A stretch of DNA of 64,000 bases from Pyronema omphalodes (GCA_024516155.1 JAJJXM010000017.1:620001-684000), one strand, 5' to 3'; positions 1 through 12,539 are shown, counted from the stretch's first letter. The notes: generated by a model not told the origin, from the letters alone. Made by a program: numbers and translations.

Positions 1-678
1 GTTGCATAGTTCTTCGATAGTGCCAAGCCAACATTGGCGCCGAGATAAACAATTAATGTTGAGATGAAAACGGGTCGACGTCCGTATTTATCAGCCAAAG
101 GACCCCAGAATGATGGTGCAAGTCCCTGGAAGACCATGTAAATCGTGATCGACAGGGCAATGAGATCAGGTGCGGTTTTAAGTTCCTATGCAACTGTAAG
201 TACATCATATTGATTTCCTGGATGGGTCACCATTTACTGCAGATATAGTGTTTAATGCTGGGAAGTAAATATTTGATGATAATGGAGAAAATACCGCCGC
301 TAATGAAACCAAATATGCCAATCCTAACTTCTTTCCCTTGGAGAAAGAATGATATGGTGCTGGAGGATCGCAAAATCCGGATTCACTATCGGTAGTAATT
401 TCATTGTCACTGGGGAAGAAACCGTCCCGCGGTGTTCCTCCTCGCCCCCAAACACTTCCACTGAATAATGGACTCAGCTCAAGAAATGTGTGACCTCTTG
501 TGCCTTGTCGTAGGTGGACATGTCTTGGAACTGAAATCTTGCCGGCGGGGGCATTTCTTGTTAGGACTTCGACAGATGTAAATCTTCGGGAAAGTTGTTC
601 AAGTTTAGAAAGCTCTTCATGATCGCTGGAGCTTTCGAGTGAGTTGCGCGGAGGCGAAGCTGGTGTTTGGGGCTCCAT
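1..678 (-). CDS. MFS transporter, DHA1-type drug/H+ antiporter (5' part, cut by window edge)
   Basis: Two exons are visible: 678..238 and 185..1, with the rest beyond the left edge. Exon 1 gives about 120 polar residues rich in Ser, Pro and charge (predicted disordered cytoplasmic N-terminus), then the first membrane helix with the run FSPLSSNIYFPAL. A 52-bp intron (186..237, GTAAAT donor, CATAG acceptor) joins in phase 0. Exon 2 continues with helix 2 and the MFS motif A, seen as GPLADKYGRRPVF, followed by helix 3. These sequences are typical of fungal 12-helix DHA1 transporters (quinidine/dityrosine/multidrug exporters) of the plasma membrane. The substrate cannot be read from this part. 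I chose the ATG at 678 because the protein from there starts like other family members; an in-frame ATG at 741 would add 21 residues. Confidence 0.85.
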
Positions 679-3600
679 TATGATTTTCGTCCGAAGTCTG
701 GTCGTTGATGTCTTAGAGCACGAAATAGATGGACAGCGCACTGTACTTATGCAAGAAAACCATCAAATACTTTGAAAAAAATTTAAACGCAGATAAATCA
801 AGGAATTCAGTATATTGTCGGAAGATTGTTTTGGTTGAAACCACGCACATGGTGAACAGGCACCCTGGCACGAGGAGGTTCATGAATGAAGGTTATTGCC
901 GCCACAAAGCTTCAGCCAACGAAAACCACCACGAGGAGCCAATCTGTTTGCATACGTCCCTATCTTGGCCAGTTGATCCGGAGCTAGTCCCGTAGATCTC
1001 TTAGTTGCCGTAGGCTTCGTCTGGCCTAGCTAGTCAATAACTTCAGCCTCTCTCAAAAATCAGGAGAGTTTAGGAACAGACTACGGAACAATTTCGATGC
1101 TAAAGCAATACTGGACAAATGCATATCCTGAAGTACTAGGTCTGTGATCCCCTGTATGTGACAACCAGTGCTTCAGGATATTGATACACCTTGCAGGACA
1201 CCTGGAATATGTGGTGCTCCTAGGAACAAACCGTACACACTGTCTTATCTATGAGGGAGCGGTTGGGCACGTGGCGAGAGGAGGTAAAAGAATTATTCTG
1301 CACTCTATAGAACGTTCGCGGCCACATTTCTTAGTTGGTGATGCCTTGTACTTTTGTAGCTGAACCCTAGTCAATTTAGTCCCGTTTCACTCGACGAAAT
1401 AGAGTCTGTGTTTTAAACCGGCCTTATCAGTGGCCTCATTCTGGTCCGCTTCGTCGCTTGAAAAGCTTAGTTCTTTGGAATTCTTGGTGTTTTAACTATG
1501 TAGTTACCCAGGTAGTGGGAACCAGAGTTGGGTTCACTGTTAAGACACAACATTCACAGATATCACTCGCTTACACGTGAATCTGCTTAGTGTTCTTTGG
1601 CGCAACCAGCGTCGGTGGCGCACACAGCATTCGATGTGTCCGTATAAAACAGCATGAGAGATGACTTCCGGATTAATGTAAATGTACTATCCTCAGGTAA
1701 TCAAAAGTCATGCCAGAGATAGCACATCACATAACAAATGCGTAGTTAGAATTGCCATGAAAGCTTGATCCTACAGCTTCAGCAAAAAAAACTACCAGAA
1801 AAAAACGACCGGGAAAACTCGGGCGTGATAAATATTTCATTTGAACGTCCAATCTTGCACAACGGCCCGTCACGGCACCGAAATTTACTTGCCCTTCTCA
1901 GTAACCAATACTCAAAAAAATGTTTGTAGTGGGTCCGACTTTGAAATTGGAAGCTATGCGATCCGGAGGTTGAGACACCGAGTTTGAGTTTAACGGACCG
2001 TAATGTCCCGATATAGGTTCCGAGAATGAAGGGCTCAGATTGACAGTGATTATTCGTAAAGGCTGAGTGGCTTAGCTCAGTGCACTGTCAACTGTTACGA
2101 CTAGCGTTACGACTACGTTACTAGCCTACCCGCACGGCCCATATTTATCAGTGGCATGATTAATTTCTGCCTTTCTTTCGCAAATTCATCAATCTATAAT
2201 TTACAGCCCTTTTTTTTTCTTTCTGATATTGTTATGGGCCAAGTGGAATGACGTCCTTACTGCGTGGTAGGGTTACGGACCCAAATGTTAATTAGCTCCA
2301 AAGCAGGGTTGAATACAGATCGGAGAGGTTAAGCTAAGCCTTACCTTGGTTTGATCCAGTGGGAAGCTTGGCGTAGATCCACCGCGTCCGTTTCAAACGC
2401 TACATAGCACCAATCGATCTGCGTCTGGAAAAGCATCCCGCGCTAGTAAAATGTCCGACCACTCAGAGCTGAGTGGCTTACCACGTACTCGCGCTGCCGA
2501 AAAGTCCGGAATCACGTGCAAGGGCTACCTTGCAGCGGAGTAGGAACGCGCAGCTAACTATTTGAAGGCGAAGAACGGACTTATCGGCAGGGTGCGGTGC
2601 GGTGCACACCTCGCTGATCCGAATTAGATCGGACATTACGGCATTGTAAGCCAATTTTTGGACAACTTTGATCAACTTTGATCAACTACCCACAGACATT
2701 TGACAGTGAAAAATGGCAAAATCAACGTCTTTGATTCGTGAACAAAATTTATATCTGTAGCAGATCGTACATAAGCTTAATGTATTAGCGAAACAGGCAT
2801 CAAGCATCTGCGTGACGTATGTAGGTAAGACATAGAAGGTAACACACTCGCCATTGAAGTTCTACTATCCTTCTAGACGAATTCCGGGGAAGGAGAACGG
2901 CAAATACCGCTGTCCTAACGGCTACGGTCCGATCATCCGTGCCTTTTTCCTATATCGAAATTTAACTTCCTGAATAGCCGTCCTGCAGTGAAATCGGGAT
3001 GAATACAGAGCGGTGGGAACATGCAGATCAAGCTTTGTCCTACATGTGTTAAAAGAAACTCAATTGACTGGTTAATAGAGGAGGGGCTGATATTCATATA
3101 CTTGGGTACACAAGGTTTGTGGCTATCTAACCTGAAACCGAAACCGATATGAATCGATCCACATACATCCGGGGGCTTCGGAGGGCTCATCGATGCATGA
3201 AATAAAAAAAACACACCATCGGAGAAACGTTTCGGAGCTTCTCGAGATTTCTGTACAACATCGACTGATTCTGAGTGAGGGGTCGGAGTGACGAGAAACA
3301 CAAATCCCCACATATGGTTATGGGAATCCATGATGAGTGGAGAATCAAAAGGAACAATGATAGAACCTTTGTGAAAACGTGCGTGCAAGACATTCCATTT
3401 ATTGCCCATCAGACGGCACCTGCTCTGATGAAACACGATCATCGACTGAGCATGGAGTACAGTTCATCACAAACCCTCACTCAGGGAGATCGCAAGTTTC
3501 TCAGCTCATCCGTAGATCCAACCACCTTTTCTCTCAAAATCAGCTTCTAACTCCGACACTATCATGATATATCGCGGAGAGGAAATGATTAAGTAAAAGA

Positions 3601-5171
3601 ACTTCGTTTTACGGCCCTATCTCCGAACGCACGATGTAGAACTTCCATAATAGGTTACCATTCTAACGACTTTCCGATACGGACCTAGAGCTCTCCAAAG
3701 AAACCCTACTCTTTGCAAGCTATCCTGCTGTATTTTTTACGTACGTAGTTGAAAAAATTTCAGCCTAACAGGTGTGACGTTGTAACTCTGCAAGTCACAA
3801 AAGTGTCGACATCGATTGAATTCTACTCTTTCCATCAGCACGTGGAATTAATTATATATAATACTATTTATCAGCCCCCACGGCGATCTTTATATAGGAT
3901 ATCTTTCCAATCTAGGTTCGCTCACCCAAACAAAGAAAGCTTGCATCAGATTGTTCAGGGACCCCTTTTCTCGAAATTATCCGAGACGACTACACGTGCT
4001 GTATTCGTGATTCAAAATGTCTGGGTTTTGTGCAGCAACGGCCATCACCTTCTGTCTCTGTTCTGCCTTAGGGCTGAACAGCATTGTTAGTTATCTGCTC
4101 ATTATACGAATATATCGAATAGCTGTGTACAAAGCTTAGTTTCACGTAAATCGAGCGGTATTTTCCGTAGTTGCGCGAAAGCGAATCCACTAGTAATTCT
4201 GCGGTGAAGGCAAGCTTCGCATGTGCTTGGCACGACTGATTGGGTGATCCGACGTTGCCGAAAAGCTAGTCCCGCACCAAAGCTTCGGTGCTGCGCCAAG
4301 CTTTGCGATCCGGGTTCTTTTGAACAGGTACGGTTACTGCGTAGGAGTAGTATCGGCTAGTTGACGAGCTGGCAATAGCGAATAGCTGCACAAAAAGCTT
4401 AGCTTTGAGCTCAATCAAAATAACGGTCTTTCCCACGCATAGATAGAATGATGCGTACGCGTACATCTCGGAGAGCAAGGCACCTAGTGTATTGCGGTGA
4501 AGACAAGCTTCTATTCATGTTGCCGACACGGCAGGAACCAAGCTTCGTGCCGAAGATAAGCTTCCACTACGTTCTTGGCGGTCTGTAGGATGTTGATTGC
4601 CGATCATCTCAAAGGTGACCGCCCAACCCATGTTCTGCGGACTGATAAACAGGGTTATGGAGGTCAATGGGTGAAAAAATTGATCAATCAGGATTTGGTG
4701 ATTGGTGTTTCAGAGTATTGAAGACTGGAGAGGCGAAGGATGTTGACAACAAAATGAAGGATTTCGTGATGTTAAGAATTCGAAGACTTTCGGCCTTTTA
4801 TAGTCTAGAGAACACATTACGGCAGCTGATCAAAAAGGCTGTCGTTAGCTACAATTACACACTAGTTACAATGATTGATGATTCACCTTTCACTCGAAAT
4901 TATTGAAGATTGGCTTTGCTGTAAGGTTACGCTCCGCTGGTGCGTGAGAATTCATGATCGGTTGCGCCGGAGACCTACCTCGGCTTATCCCAGACGTCAC
5001 CATGTTGGTGATGTAACGGCTACTGAATTTTTGAGTCGATGCGGAGTATACATTAAATATTTGTGAGGTTCAAAGACTTTTATTGAATGAGCAATCTATG
5101 GCTTATACAATCATGCTGATGACCTTTCATTCTGTATCCAACCTTAATGGTTGTGGCAGTCGTAATATTAC
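679..5171. other. Non-coding stretch upstream of the MFS gene
   Basis: I see no reading frame with recognisable protein character on either strand. Open frames here are at most about 170 codons, overlap one another in several frames and lack motifs or splice signals. The sequence is mixed-complexity, with a duplicated HindIII-site-rich block near its right end (4104-4600). It could be old, mutated repeat DNA. Confidence 0.5.
4104..4600. repeat. Diverged tandem duplication, unit about 270 bp
   Basis: The block beginning near 4110 (cgaatagctg, then a run with aaagcttag, a cggtattttcc/cggtctttccc segment, gcggtgaaggcaagctt, and a gttgccgaa.../gttgccgac... segment) recurs in the same order from about 4378 to 4600. 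Spacing is similar and mismatches are many. It is seen by eye only; the exact ends are uncertain. Confidence 0.4.
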
Positions 5172-5173
5172 TA

Positions 5174-5575
5174 CAGTGAAACCTCTCCATACGAATACCG
5201 CATGAAGGGATATCCTCTGAACTCGGGTAGAAGGGTATGTCCGGCGCTCTGTTGTACTACTGTGCCCAGATTTTGTCCCCTCACACAAGCGGAAATCCCA
5301 AGACAGTTGTCTTCCATGGGTAACCAAATATTTTTAAAAATTCTGTTCAAAATCAACTATCACAGGGCTGATAAACCCCCACTCTTTCTCGTGAAACCAC
5401 TAGAATCGTGGTTTTTCTGTTGCTACGTGTGAATTATATGGGTGCACCGTGCTTAATGCACCCTGCAGTCCCGACGAATTTTGCAAAGAAAAAAACCTTG
5501 CTCCATGTAATATAGCGTCTATATAAGGCATTTTTCCCCTCATTCTCGAAGTATCCCTACGGCAATGTTTCACTG
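5174..5575. mobile_element. Possible pogo/Fot1-like MITE relic with TA flanks
   Basis: The 402-bp segment begins CAGTGAAAC and ends GTTTCACTG, an exact 9-bp terminal inverted repeat. It is flanked on both sides by TA (5172-5173 and 5576-5577), the target duplication of Tc1/mariner/pogo elements. The left end, CAGTGAAACCTCTCCATACG, resembles pogo-family termini; the right end diverges after 9 bp. No transposase is present. The short TIR could be coincidental. Confidence 0.35.
5210..5292. repeat. Dispersed inverted repeat, partner at about 6828-6905
   Basis: The stretch around 5221-5290 (actcgggtagaagggtatgt, then ccggcgctctgttgtact and the following ccca/tttt segment) matches the reverse complement of about 6830-6900 (actcgggcacaagggtatct, then ccagcactctgttttatt) with many transitions. 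The first copy lies inside the possible pogo-like relic, so the second may mark a broken relative in opposite orientation. Confidence 0.4.
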
Positions 5576-5577
5576 TA

Positions 5578-8500
5578 TAACATTATTCCCGAACGTATCC
5601 CAACATTTGTATATACCCAAAAATGCATAGATAAGGCAAGAGGAGCTACTCTTGAGACATGTCAAGTGCCTTATCACCGGAGGAAGACTATGGTGGTGGG
5701 AAACCTTGAATGTTCCGGTGGGCCGTGATGTCCACGCTTTTTTGTCGCCATGACAGGGATTAAAATATTCCCGGGTGATACCATGTGACTGGGATATTTT
5801 TTCTTTGTACTTCAACGCTGTTCTTCGCCACCATGATCACACCGCTGACCCCCACTTAGTCAGTGTTTGTAGCTAATTAAAATTGATATCATGCTCTAAG
5901 CCTTTGGATTTCTGGCACGCCAAGACGGTCTACTCTTTCTTCCGGCCCATAGAAAATATCCGGAGGTTTCAACACCTATCCTATCTACATACCCATACAC
6001 CCATCCCTTCCTTGGATTGCCTTCTATCGTCGTATATTTTTTCCTCAATCAGTTAGATTTGTTTCCATACTCCCGGCTTCATCATGGGCATGGTTCCGGT
6101 TGAGTAAACACACGAGGCGTATCGTAGATTCTCTTCTTCGTGAGCGGCACTTTCACATACCGAATGGGGTGGTCTAGATTTCGTTTCCTTGATACTTATT
6201 CGCCGCTTTCGTGTTTGTAAAACAATCACGTTTGCGGATGAATTCCTACATTTTCAGCCTTGGCCAGCGCCAGCAAGGATTCATACAGAGTTCAGAAGTA
6301 TTGCATGGGAGGAGGATACATGAGAATTTGGCGTAGTATCAATAGCTTAGCCAGTGTATGTAGCCTATCAAACGTGATTTCATGTTATGTCTTGGTCCTT
6401 GGAATACCAAAAACGTGTACATTCCGTTTTCCCGCTCATACAAGATATCGGGGGTTTTCACTCCTAGCTGTATACACTTGGTGAGTGCCTCAAGTACAGC
6501 ACACCCATACAATTTGGGCATATCAAGAAAACAGCCATAGTTCTAGAGGGTTTCCTGGGAAACAGTGAGGATTCAACAGCCTTGTGGTGGCCAATTCCGA
6601 CTAGAATCGTTATATAACCAGTGGCTCATAGAAGACAGTTTTCTCGACATTCACAGCTGTAAAGTCTTCTGATTATTTGCACCGAAAGTCTTATACGAAA
6701 CTTATACAAGTGGTCCTTGTAAAGTGAGGTGTGTTGAACATAGCTGCACAGACTTGCTATTTTTTCACGCTGTTGTATAAATATTCCGGTGTGGTATGTG
6801 TGGAAGCCATATACAATTCGTACTCTATACGCATGAGAGGCAAAAGCCTGGAGCACTAATAAAACAGAGTGCTGGAGATACCCTTGTGCCCGAGTATATC
6901 CTTCTTTTCCTCGAGTTTACTTCCATCAGCCTGGAATTATTCTTTGCCCGATTCCATTTAACTCCATACCTATGGATTTACTATTGGCGTGGTTATGGTT
7001 AGGTAAATTCACGTGGCAGATCGTGGAATAACATTTCAGGTATACTCCATCCTAGAAATCCTGAGCACGAGGTAAACCACCCTGAGAGTAAACCCAAGAA
7101 CCAAGTGACACCCTGTGGTAAAGGAAACATGGGATTTGAGCCCGTTGGATTTATATAAAATGCAAGGATACATACTGTTACACTACTGGGACTGTCTATC
7201 TATGTTTTACATACATGCTTGCGTGACAAGATCCATGCAGCAATCCAGGGAATAAGAAACGAAGTCACTGTTGTTTGACACACAGGGGTTTTAGGTTGAT
7301 TCTTCAACAAACAGAACTTCAAGGGTATGTGCCCAGATCATAGAATAAAGCATTTAGCACAGATTAACGGTAAACTTTCGAAGTTTTGAGACCCAGTGGA
7401 AAGCGGGGAAACAGACCATATCTGAAAGGTATATATAGATGGTGTGAGCGCATTATAACCTGATCGTTGCGAAAGTTTATGAATTCAATTGATCTATCAA
7501 TCAATTCGTAGCCTCAAGATGGTTGATGTTACTCAATTAATCCGCATACAACCTTCGACAAACCATCTAAAAAAAAGGTTGTTTCCATCATATATCCACA
7601 AAGTTCAAACCAATAAACAAGCCCCTGCTTGTCAGTGCAAAGAAACCAAAACAACACTCCACAAAATCTCACCAGCAACCAAAATCTGTAATATCGAGTG
7701 ATGTCTCATGACTAGTCTACACATCACCACCACAGCGACCATAGCGTTCCACACTCAACATAACCATGAAATCTCCCAACCTCACGCCCCATACAACCCC
7801 CAAATCACACTTATCAACCATAACCCCATCAATATATCGGTTCCGCACATATACCTACAAGCACCATCACCACACCAACTCAACAAGCCCGCTATATATA
7901 TTACATTACTATCTCCAAGTTACGTATGTATATAAAGTTAAGCCCCCAATTAAGTAAATCCATAGATCTCCCGCTTTATATCTAGAACCAGAACAATAAC
8001 TATCAAGGTCCATTAATTAAAAATTCTAAGCACGGACACTAACTACCACCAAAAACCAAAACCAACACTTTCTGTCTGACGCGCAAGATAATACGTCGCG
8101 TGTCTTACCATATCTTACCCCTTTTATGTTAAACACATATAATGCCAATTTAATACAGCTCCACATATCAAGTTATCAAAGCATTCTAAGTCATGTATTA
8201 AGTGTAAAAACATTTATCCGGGGGGGTGGGGGGGGGGGGTGGGGGGATTAATACATATGCATTGCACATGTAGCATACAGCATACATACAGCTGCTTAGA
8301 TTATAAAAGCAAAGCAGCTTCTTATATATATATAGTACTGTATATCACGTTTTTTTTTCTGCCAACATTCTATGTAGCTCTTATACCCAGCTTTTTGCTT
8401 CTAGTTGAGTTATGTTAAGCCAAGTTAGTTAGCTGCTGATGACGCGGTTTCTGCCAAGACAAATTTTTTTGTCTCGAGTGATGAATTATGATAGGCTGTT

Positions 8501-9177
8501 GTCTTACAAAAAATGTGATGCCTGAATTTTTGTAATGTGATACGATGTGATCGGGTTTTTGGGCTCGGGATACTTGATGGGGGGGGGGGGGGGTTGTCGG
8601 GCGGTTTTGGAATACTACTGCCAAGATAAGAGAAGGGAAAGAAAATGGGGGCGGAATCGGATCAGGGGAAAGCGGGTGCGTGGGGGATATGTATTGCCTG
8701 GCCAGTATTTAAAAGACGGGTCATCATATGTGATACATGGTAATGTAAGTATGTATGTATGTGCACAGTCTACACCCGGACCATAATGACAGAGTTAGGT
8801 TATGTGTGGAACCGCATTGATTCCTGTATTTATCTCCATCGCCGATATCAATTTGGCTAGCATATGGACCTGATTGCAATTTTTGGGTTATGGATGTATC
8901 ATGTATTATGTATGGATATAGAATACCAAAAAAAAAAGCTAGCAAAATATTTTCTTGTATCCTTTCAAATTCCCATCACCATCATTCATTTACTATACTT
9001 TCCTATCCCCTCTGCATAATTCCTTCTCACATTCTCAACATACCAAATCAACTCCAGATCTTTGGACCTCTAAAGGCTAAAACATCATTCAAAATCCCAT
9101 GTTTAGCATAAAACCATTAAAGCAAAAGTTTTTTTTTTTTTTTTTTTTTTTTAGTTTAGTCACATTCCCCCATATCC
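5578..9177. other. Non-coding stretch with diverged repeats and G-tracts
   Basis: No supported gene. Weakly similar direct repeats are visible (for example gcatggttccggttgagtaa near 6088 against gcgtggttatggttaggtaa near 6983). From about 7600 onward the plus strand is C/A-rich with low complexity. Pure G tracts occur at 8220-8246 and 8579-8593, and a 24-bp T tract at 9129-9152 just before TIR element copy A. Confidence 0.5.
8220..8246. repeat. Poly-G tract
   Basis: 27 bases of G broken by two T residues. A second pure G run of 15 lies at 8579-8593. Similar 15-20-bp G or C runs recur across the window (10934, 18591, 20757, 24065, 29519-29591, 32803, 60749). Confidence 0.9.
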
Positions 9178-9179
9178 TA

Positions 9180-10247
9180 CGGCAACGCATCTGTACATGG
9201 AGGGACAAAAAAACTTTGCATTTTTCATTTGCATTTTGCAATTTTCATTTTTCAGGATTCATCTGTTGCAACGCAACGACACAGCCACACTGCTGATTAG
9301 GGTTACCCTAACCCTGCTCTCCCCAGCTATCCCCTGCTCTCCCCAGCTCTCCTCTGCTCTTCTTTTCTCTCCGCTTCTCTCCTCACCGCTCTACTTCCGT
9401 CTTCACCGCTCCTCGTCTCACCGCTCCTCTCTTCTCCACTCCTCTCTTCTCTACTCCGTTTCACTCATCTCCGCTCCCCTTCTCTCCGCCTCTCTCACTT
9501 CGCCCTAGCCTTTTTCCTATTCTTTTCAGACTTCTCCACTCGCCTCTCTTAAGTTTTCATCCTTTTCTCTTCTTCCTCGCACTTCCTTTATTCGGCTTTT
9601 CTGGCTCAATACTCATTTCTCGCTTTTGCTGTCCTTCGGCTATCTAGGAACTTAATTATGTATATGTCTTTAGTGTTTTTTGTTTTTTTTTACAGCATTA
9701 TACGTCTTGTTCGATCAGAACTGCTTCATGCTCGTTCTCAGATTTGATCAGTGTTGCCCAACCTATTCTTCTTCCTTCCGGGTCATCCTCCATAGCGGGA
9801 GCATTGCTTACCTGTATCCACTCTGCGGTGGCAATCTTGGTAGTAGAGACCATGGTGGAGAAAACTCTGGTGCATGACGCGGAGAAACGACAAACCTGAG
9901 ATATAGAGATACAGGGTAACATTGTAAAATAACACATAACACATAAATTCAACATTTCATCCATCTATGAATGCCCAAGTAAAGTATCACGCTGTGTCTT
10001 CAAGCGTTGAAGCAAAACCGCATCTCTGCGCAGTGCAGCAGCGGTACGCGCTTGCGATTTTGTGATGCGCATCTGTCAGTGTTTTAGTCAGCGGTGTGGC
10101 TGCGTCGTTGTGGCGACAATTTATTTTGGTAGGTGGGCACTCTTCCTCTGTTGCACTGCTGCGTTGCAACAGATGAAAAGTGAAAAGTGTAAATGCAAAT
10201 TAAAAATGCAAAGTTTTTTTGTCCCTCCATGTACAGATGCGTTGCCG
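9180..10247 (-). mobile_element. TIR element, copy A (non-autonomous, TA target)
   Basis: The 1068-bp element is bounded by inverted termini starting CGGCAACGCATCTGTACATG, nearly identical for about 48 bp and then recognisable further inward (catctgttgcaacgca, cagccacacYgctgaYta). TA dinucleotides flank both ends (9178-9179, 10248-10249), the signature of Tc1/mariner-type integration. The interior holds a CT-rich block, a TTAGGGT/ACCCTAA palindrome at 9298 and an 88-codon frame (9964..9698). Copy B at 49717-50943 is the same element in inverse orientation. The interior shows no DDE transposase, so it is non-autonomous or a carrier of other sequence. Confidence 0.8.
9698..9964 (-). CDS. 88-aa reading frame carried by TIR element copy A
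   Basis: The frame begins MDEMLNLCVMCYFTML and ends EHEAVLIEQDV. Copy B of the element carries the same frame with the same start, stop and length; 80 of 88 residues agree by eye. The N-terminal part is hydrophobic and Cys-rich, the C-terminal half polar and acidic with PEGRRIGW. I recognise no family. A consensus splice donor (CAG|GTAAGC) lies inside it just after TAEWIQ, so it may be a captured exon-intron piece of a host gene rather than a translated small protein. Confidence 0.3.
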   Translation of the reverse strand: MDEMLNLCVMCYFTMLPCISISQVCRFSASCTRVFSTMVSTTKIATAEWIQVSNAPAMEDDPEGRRIGWATLIKSENEHEAVLIEQDV

Positions 10248-10249
10248 TA

Positions 10250-11686
10250 CATATCACATTGCAATAATATGTTTATAAAGAACTGGTATGCCAGTCGGTG
10301 ACATACCACTATACCACTATACCACTATACCACTATTTCACGATACAAAATCAAATCCCAGGCACTGTTCGTATACAAATCTGGTATAGTACAATACAAT
10401 ACAATACAGTACAGTATACAATAGCATACCTATCACATTCCAAGCATTCCCAAACTTCCAAAACCACCTGAGTTCATCTCTACTCTCGGACTCTCAGACT
10501 CTCAGACTCCCAGACTCCCAGACTCTCAAACATCCATTTTCCCCATCCATTTTCCCCATCCCCATCCCCATCCTCTGAGTCTGAGCTATATAAACCCGCA
10601 ACCCACATCAGAGACAAAGCAGACAGAAATAACCCCCCTCCCCCCCCCCCAAAAAAAAAAAAAAAAAAGAAAAAAAAAACAAATTCACCTAACCAACAGT
10701 TCCAAAAAAAAACAGAGACACTCTTCATCCACCTAGGTATATATTTCCACGATATCCTTTGATATCCTTTACATATAGTACATATTACTTATCACGAGTG
10801 ATTACCTATGTTTACGCTCCACAAGCTCTACATAGATGCTAATATGTATTACTTTACTGTGTTGTATCATACTTTAATTATACCCCGTAACCTCACCGTA
10901 TTTATATGCTGAATTTTCACTTTCCAAGCCCTGCCCCCCCCCCCCCCCCCACCCCCCACCCCCCGGGATTTCAATTCCGAAAAAAACAATTTTTTTTTAA
11001 TGATAATATACCATTTCAATATCCCCTTGTTTAGCAAGCAGAAGCAGAAGCAGCAAGTTCTCCTTCTGTCTTATCTTGTATATCTTATACTAAGCTTTAC
11101 CATTTACCATTTACCATTTACCATTACCGTATCGTTCTGAATCCCGTTTCCTACGATATTTGTATTTGTATATATTCCCCCAGCACCTTATTATTCCTAT
11201 TCCTAGTCTTATTCTTATTCTTATTTCCAGCCATGTCCATATGCATATCCCGTCTCTTTCATCATATCTTCCTCCTGTTCCTTCGTCGTATCCTCCTTAT
11301 GCTTCTCCCGCGCCTGCGTCCTCCCCCTCTCCACTTCTCCGCTTCTCCGCTTCGCTGCCGGATAAACAAAAGCAAGCAGAGGCATGTAAAGACACAGAAC
11401 AGTAAAAAATAACATACAATAAAAGCACAGCAATCCCAATTCCAATCCCAATCCATTCCATAATATTCCCGTTCCTATCCTGATATCCATCATATTCCCA
11501 TTCCCGTCCTAATTCCCATCCCCATTCCATTCACATTCCCATTCCCTCAACTTACTTTCTCAGGAATAATAACAGTAACAGCAACCATACAGTAAAGCCA
11601 CGCAAAAGCCACGTAAAAGCCAATCAAAAACAAAACAAAAACAGAAAGTACAGCAACAAAAGACAAAAAGACGATAGTAACACATA
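10250..11686. other. Non-coding low-complexity stretch
   Basis: It contains four copies of ATACCACT (10303-10336), an ACAAT-type run near 10388-10420, direct repeats of ctctcagact and ccattttcccc (10490-10560), A and C homopolymers (10650-10680, 10934-10966), and ttaccattta runs near 11100. Open frames here are products of these repeats. Confidence 0.7.
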
Positions 11687-11689
11687 AAT

Positions 11690-11890
11690 GGAGGACTTCC
11701 CATCGCTCTATTGGGGGTGGATAGAACAACCTCAACTTCATCTATTCGATAGCAATAGAAAATCTGAATAGACAGGGGGGTAGTGACCCCCCTGTCTATC
11801 CTAGTGCTCTATTCCTGTTCTATAGAAAATATTTTTTTGTGGTGAAATGGACTCTCACGTCCGTTGCTATAGAGCGATGGGAAGTCCTCC
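11690..11890. mobile_element. Hairpin MITE, copy 1 (201 bp)
   Basis: The termini are GGAGGACTTCCCATCGCTCTAT and its inverse, perfect for at least 20 bp. A 3-bp target duplication AAT flanks it (11687-11689, 11891-11893). In the middle a 14-bp perfect inverted repeat (11768-11781 and 11786-11799; atagacaggggggt) with a 4-base loop forms a strong hairpin. Copy 2 is at 48768-48967 with target duplication AGT. Three-base duplications are known for PIF/Harbinger and CACTA elements; the ends match neither classically. No coding capacity. Confidence 0.85.
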
Positions 11891-11893
11891 AAT

Positions 11894-12539
11894 CCATAGA
11901 TTGAACAAATTTAATATTCCGTTGATTCCCAAACAGCTGCACCGCCAGAAAGCTGCAGGGATGAAAAAGACAAAAAGAAAAAGAAGAAAGAGGACAAGAG
12001 GAAAGAGAATAATAATAGGAATGATAATAATAATAAAAACGCCAACCCCGAACCCTTTTATAACAAAAAGAAAAAGCAAGGTAAAAAAGACAAGACGCAA
12101 ACCCTAATGAAGAAAAGAAGAAAGAAAAGGAAAGCTTCGAGGGAGAAAAGAAATGCTGATTACTCGCTAAGCCAGATTTTAATCTGGTCGCAAGTTGCAA
12201 GCGAAAGTCAAAAAAAAGACAAAAAGCAGACAAGACAACAAGTACTCGCCACTAACTGCTCGCTAAGAAAAACCATACAAAAAGAAAAGAAAAGAAGTAA
12301 AAGTAGTTATCCCGAAAGAAGAGTGTGCTTTTCCAAGATATTAGTAACTAGATTCTCAAAATAAAAAGCCCGCTAAGAAAGAGAACAAAAAAAGAAAAAA
12401 ACTCCAAACACCCTAAATGTATGATAAGATCGTAAAGAAAAATTCGGTGTTAGTATCGCAATCGTCCTATGACGACCCCCTCAAAGTTCTCACATCAGCG
12501 AAGCAACGCATCTCGCCAATGTCCCCTTCTCATCAGCTC
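11894..12539. other. A/G-rich non-coding stretch downstream of SLN1
   Basis: The plus strand is dominated by purine runs (aaagaaaaag, gaagaaag). It lies just 3' of the minus-strand kinase gene and probably holds its 3' untranslated region and terminator. No gene seen. Confidence 0.6.

Noticed and set aside
2933..3442. 169-codon minus-strand frame
   Set aside because: Open frames overlap on both strands here, and its composition looks random with no motif.
9298..9317. Interstitial telomere array
   Set aside because: Only one head-to-head pair of TTAGGG units is present, not an array; treated as part of the TIR element.
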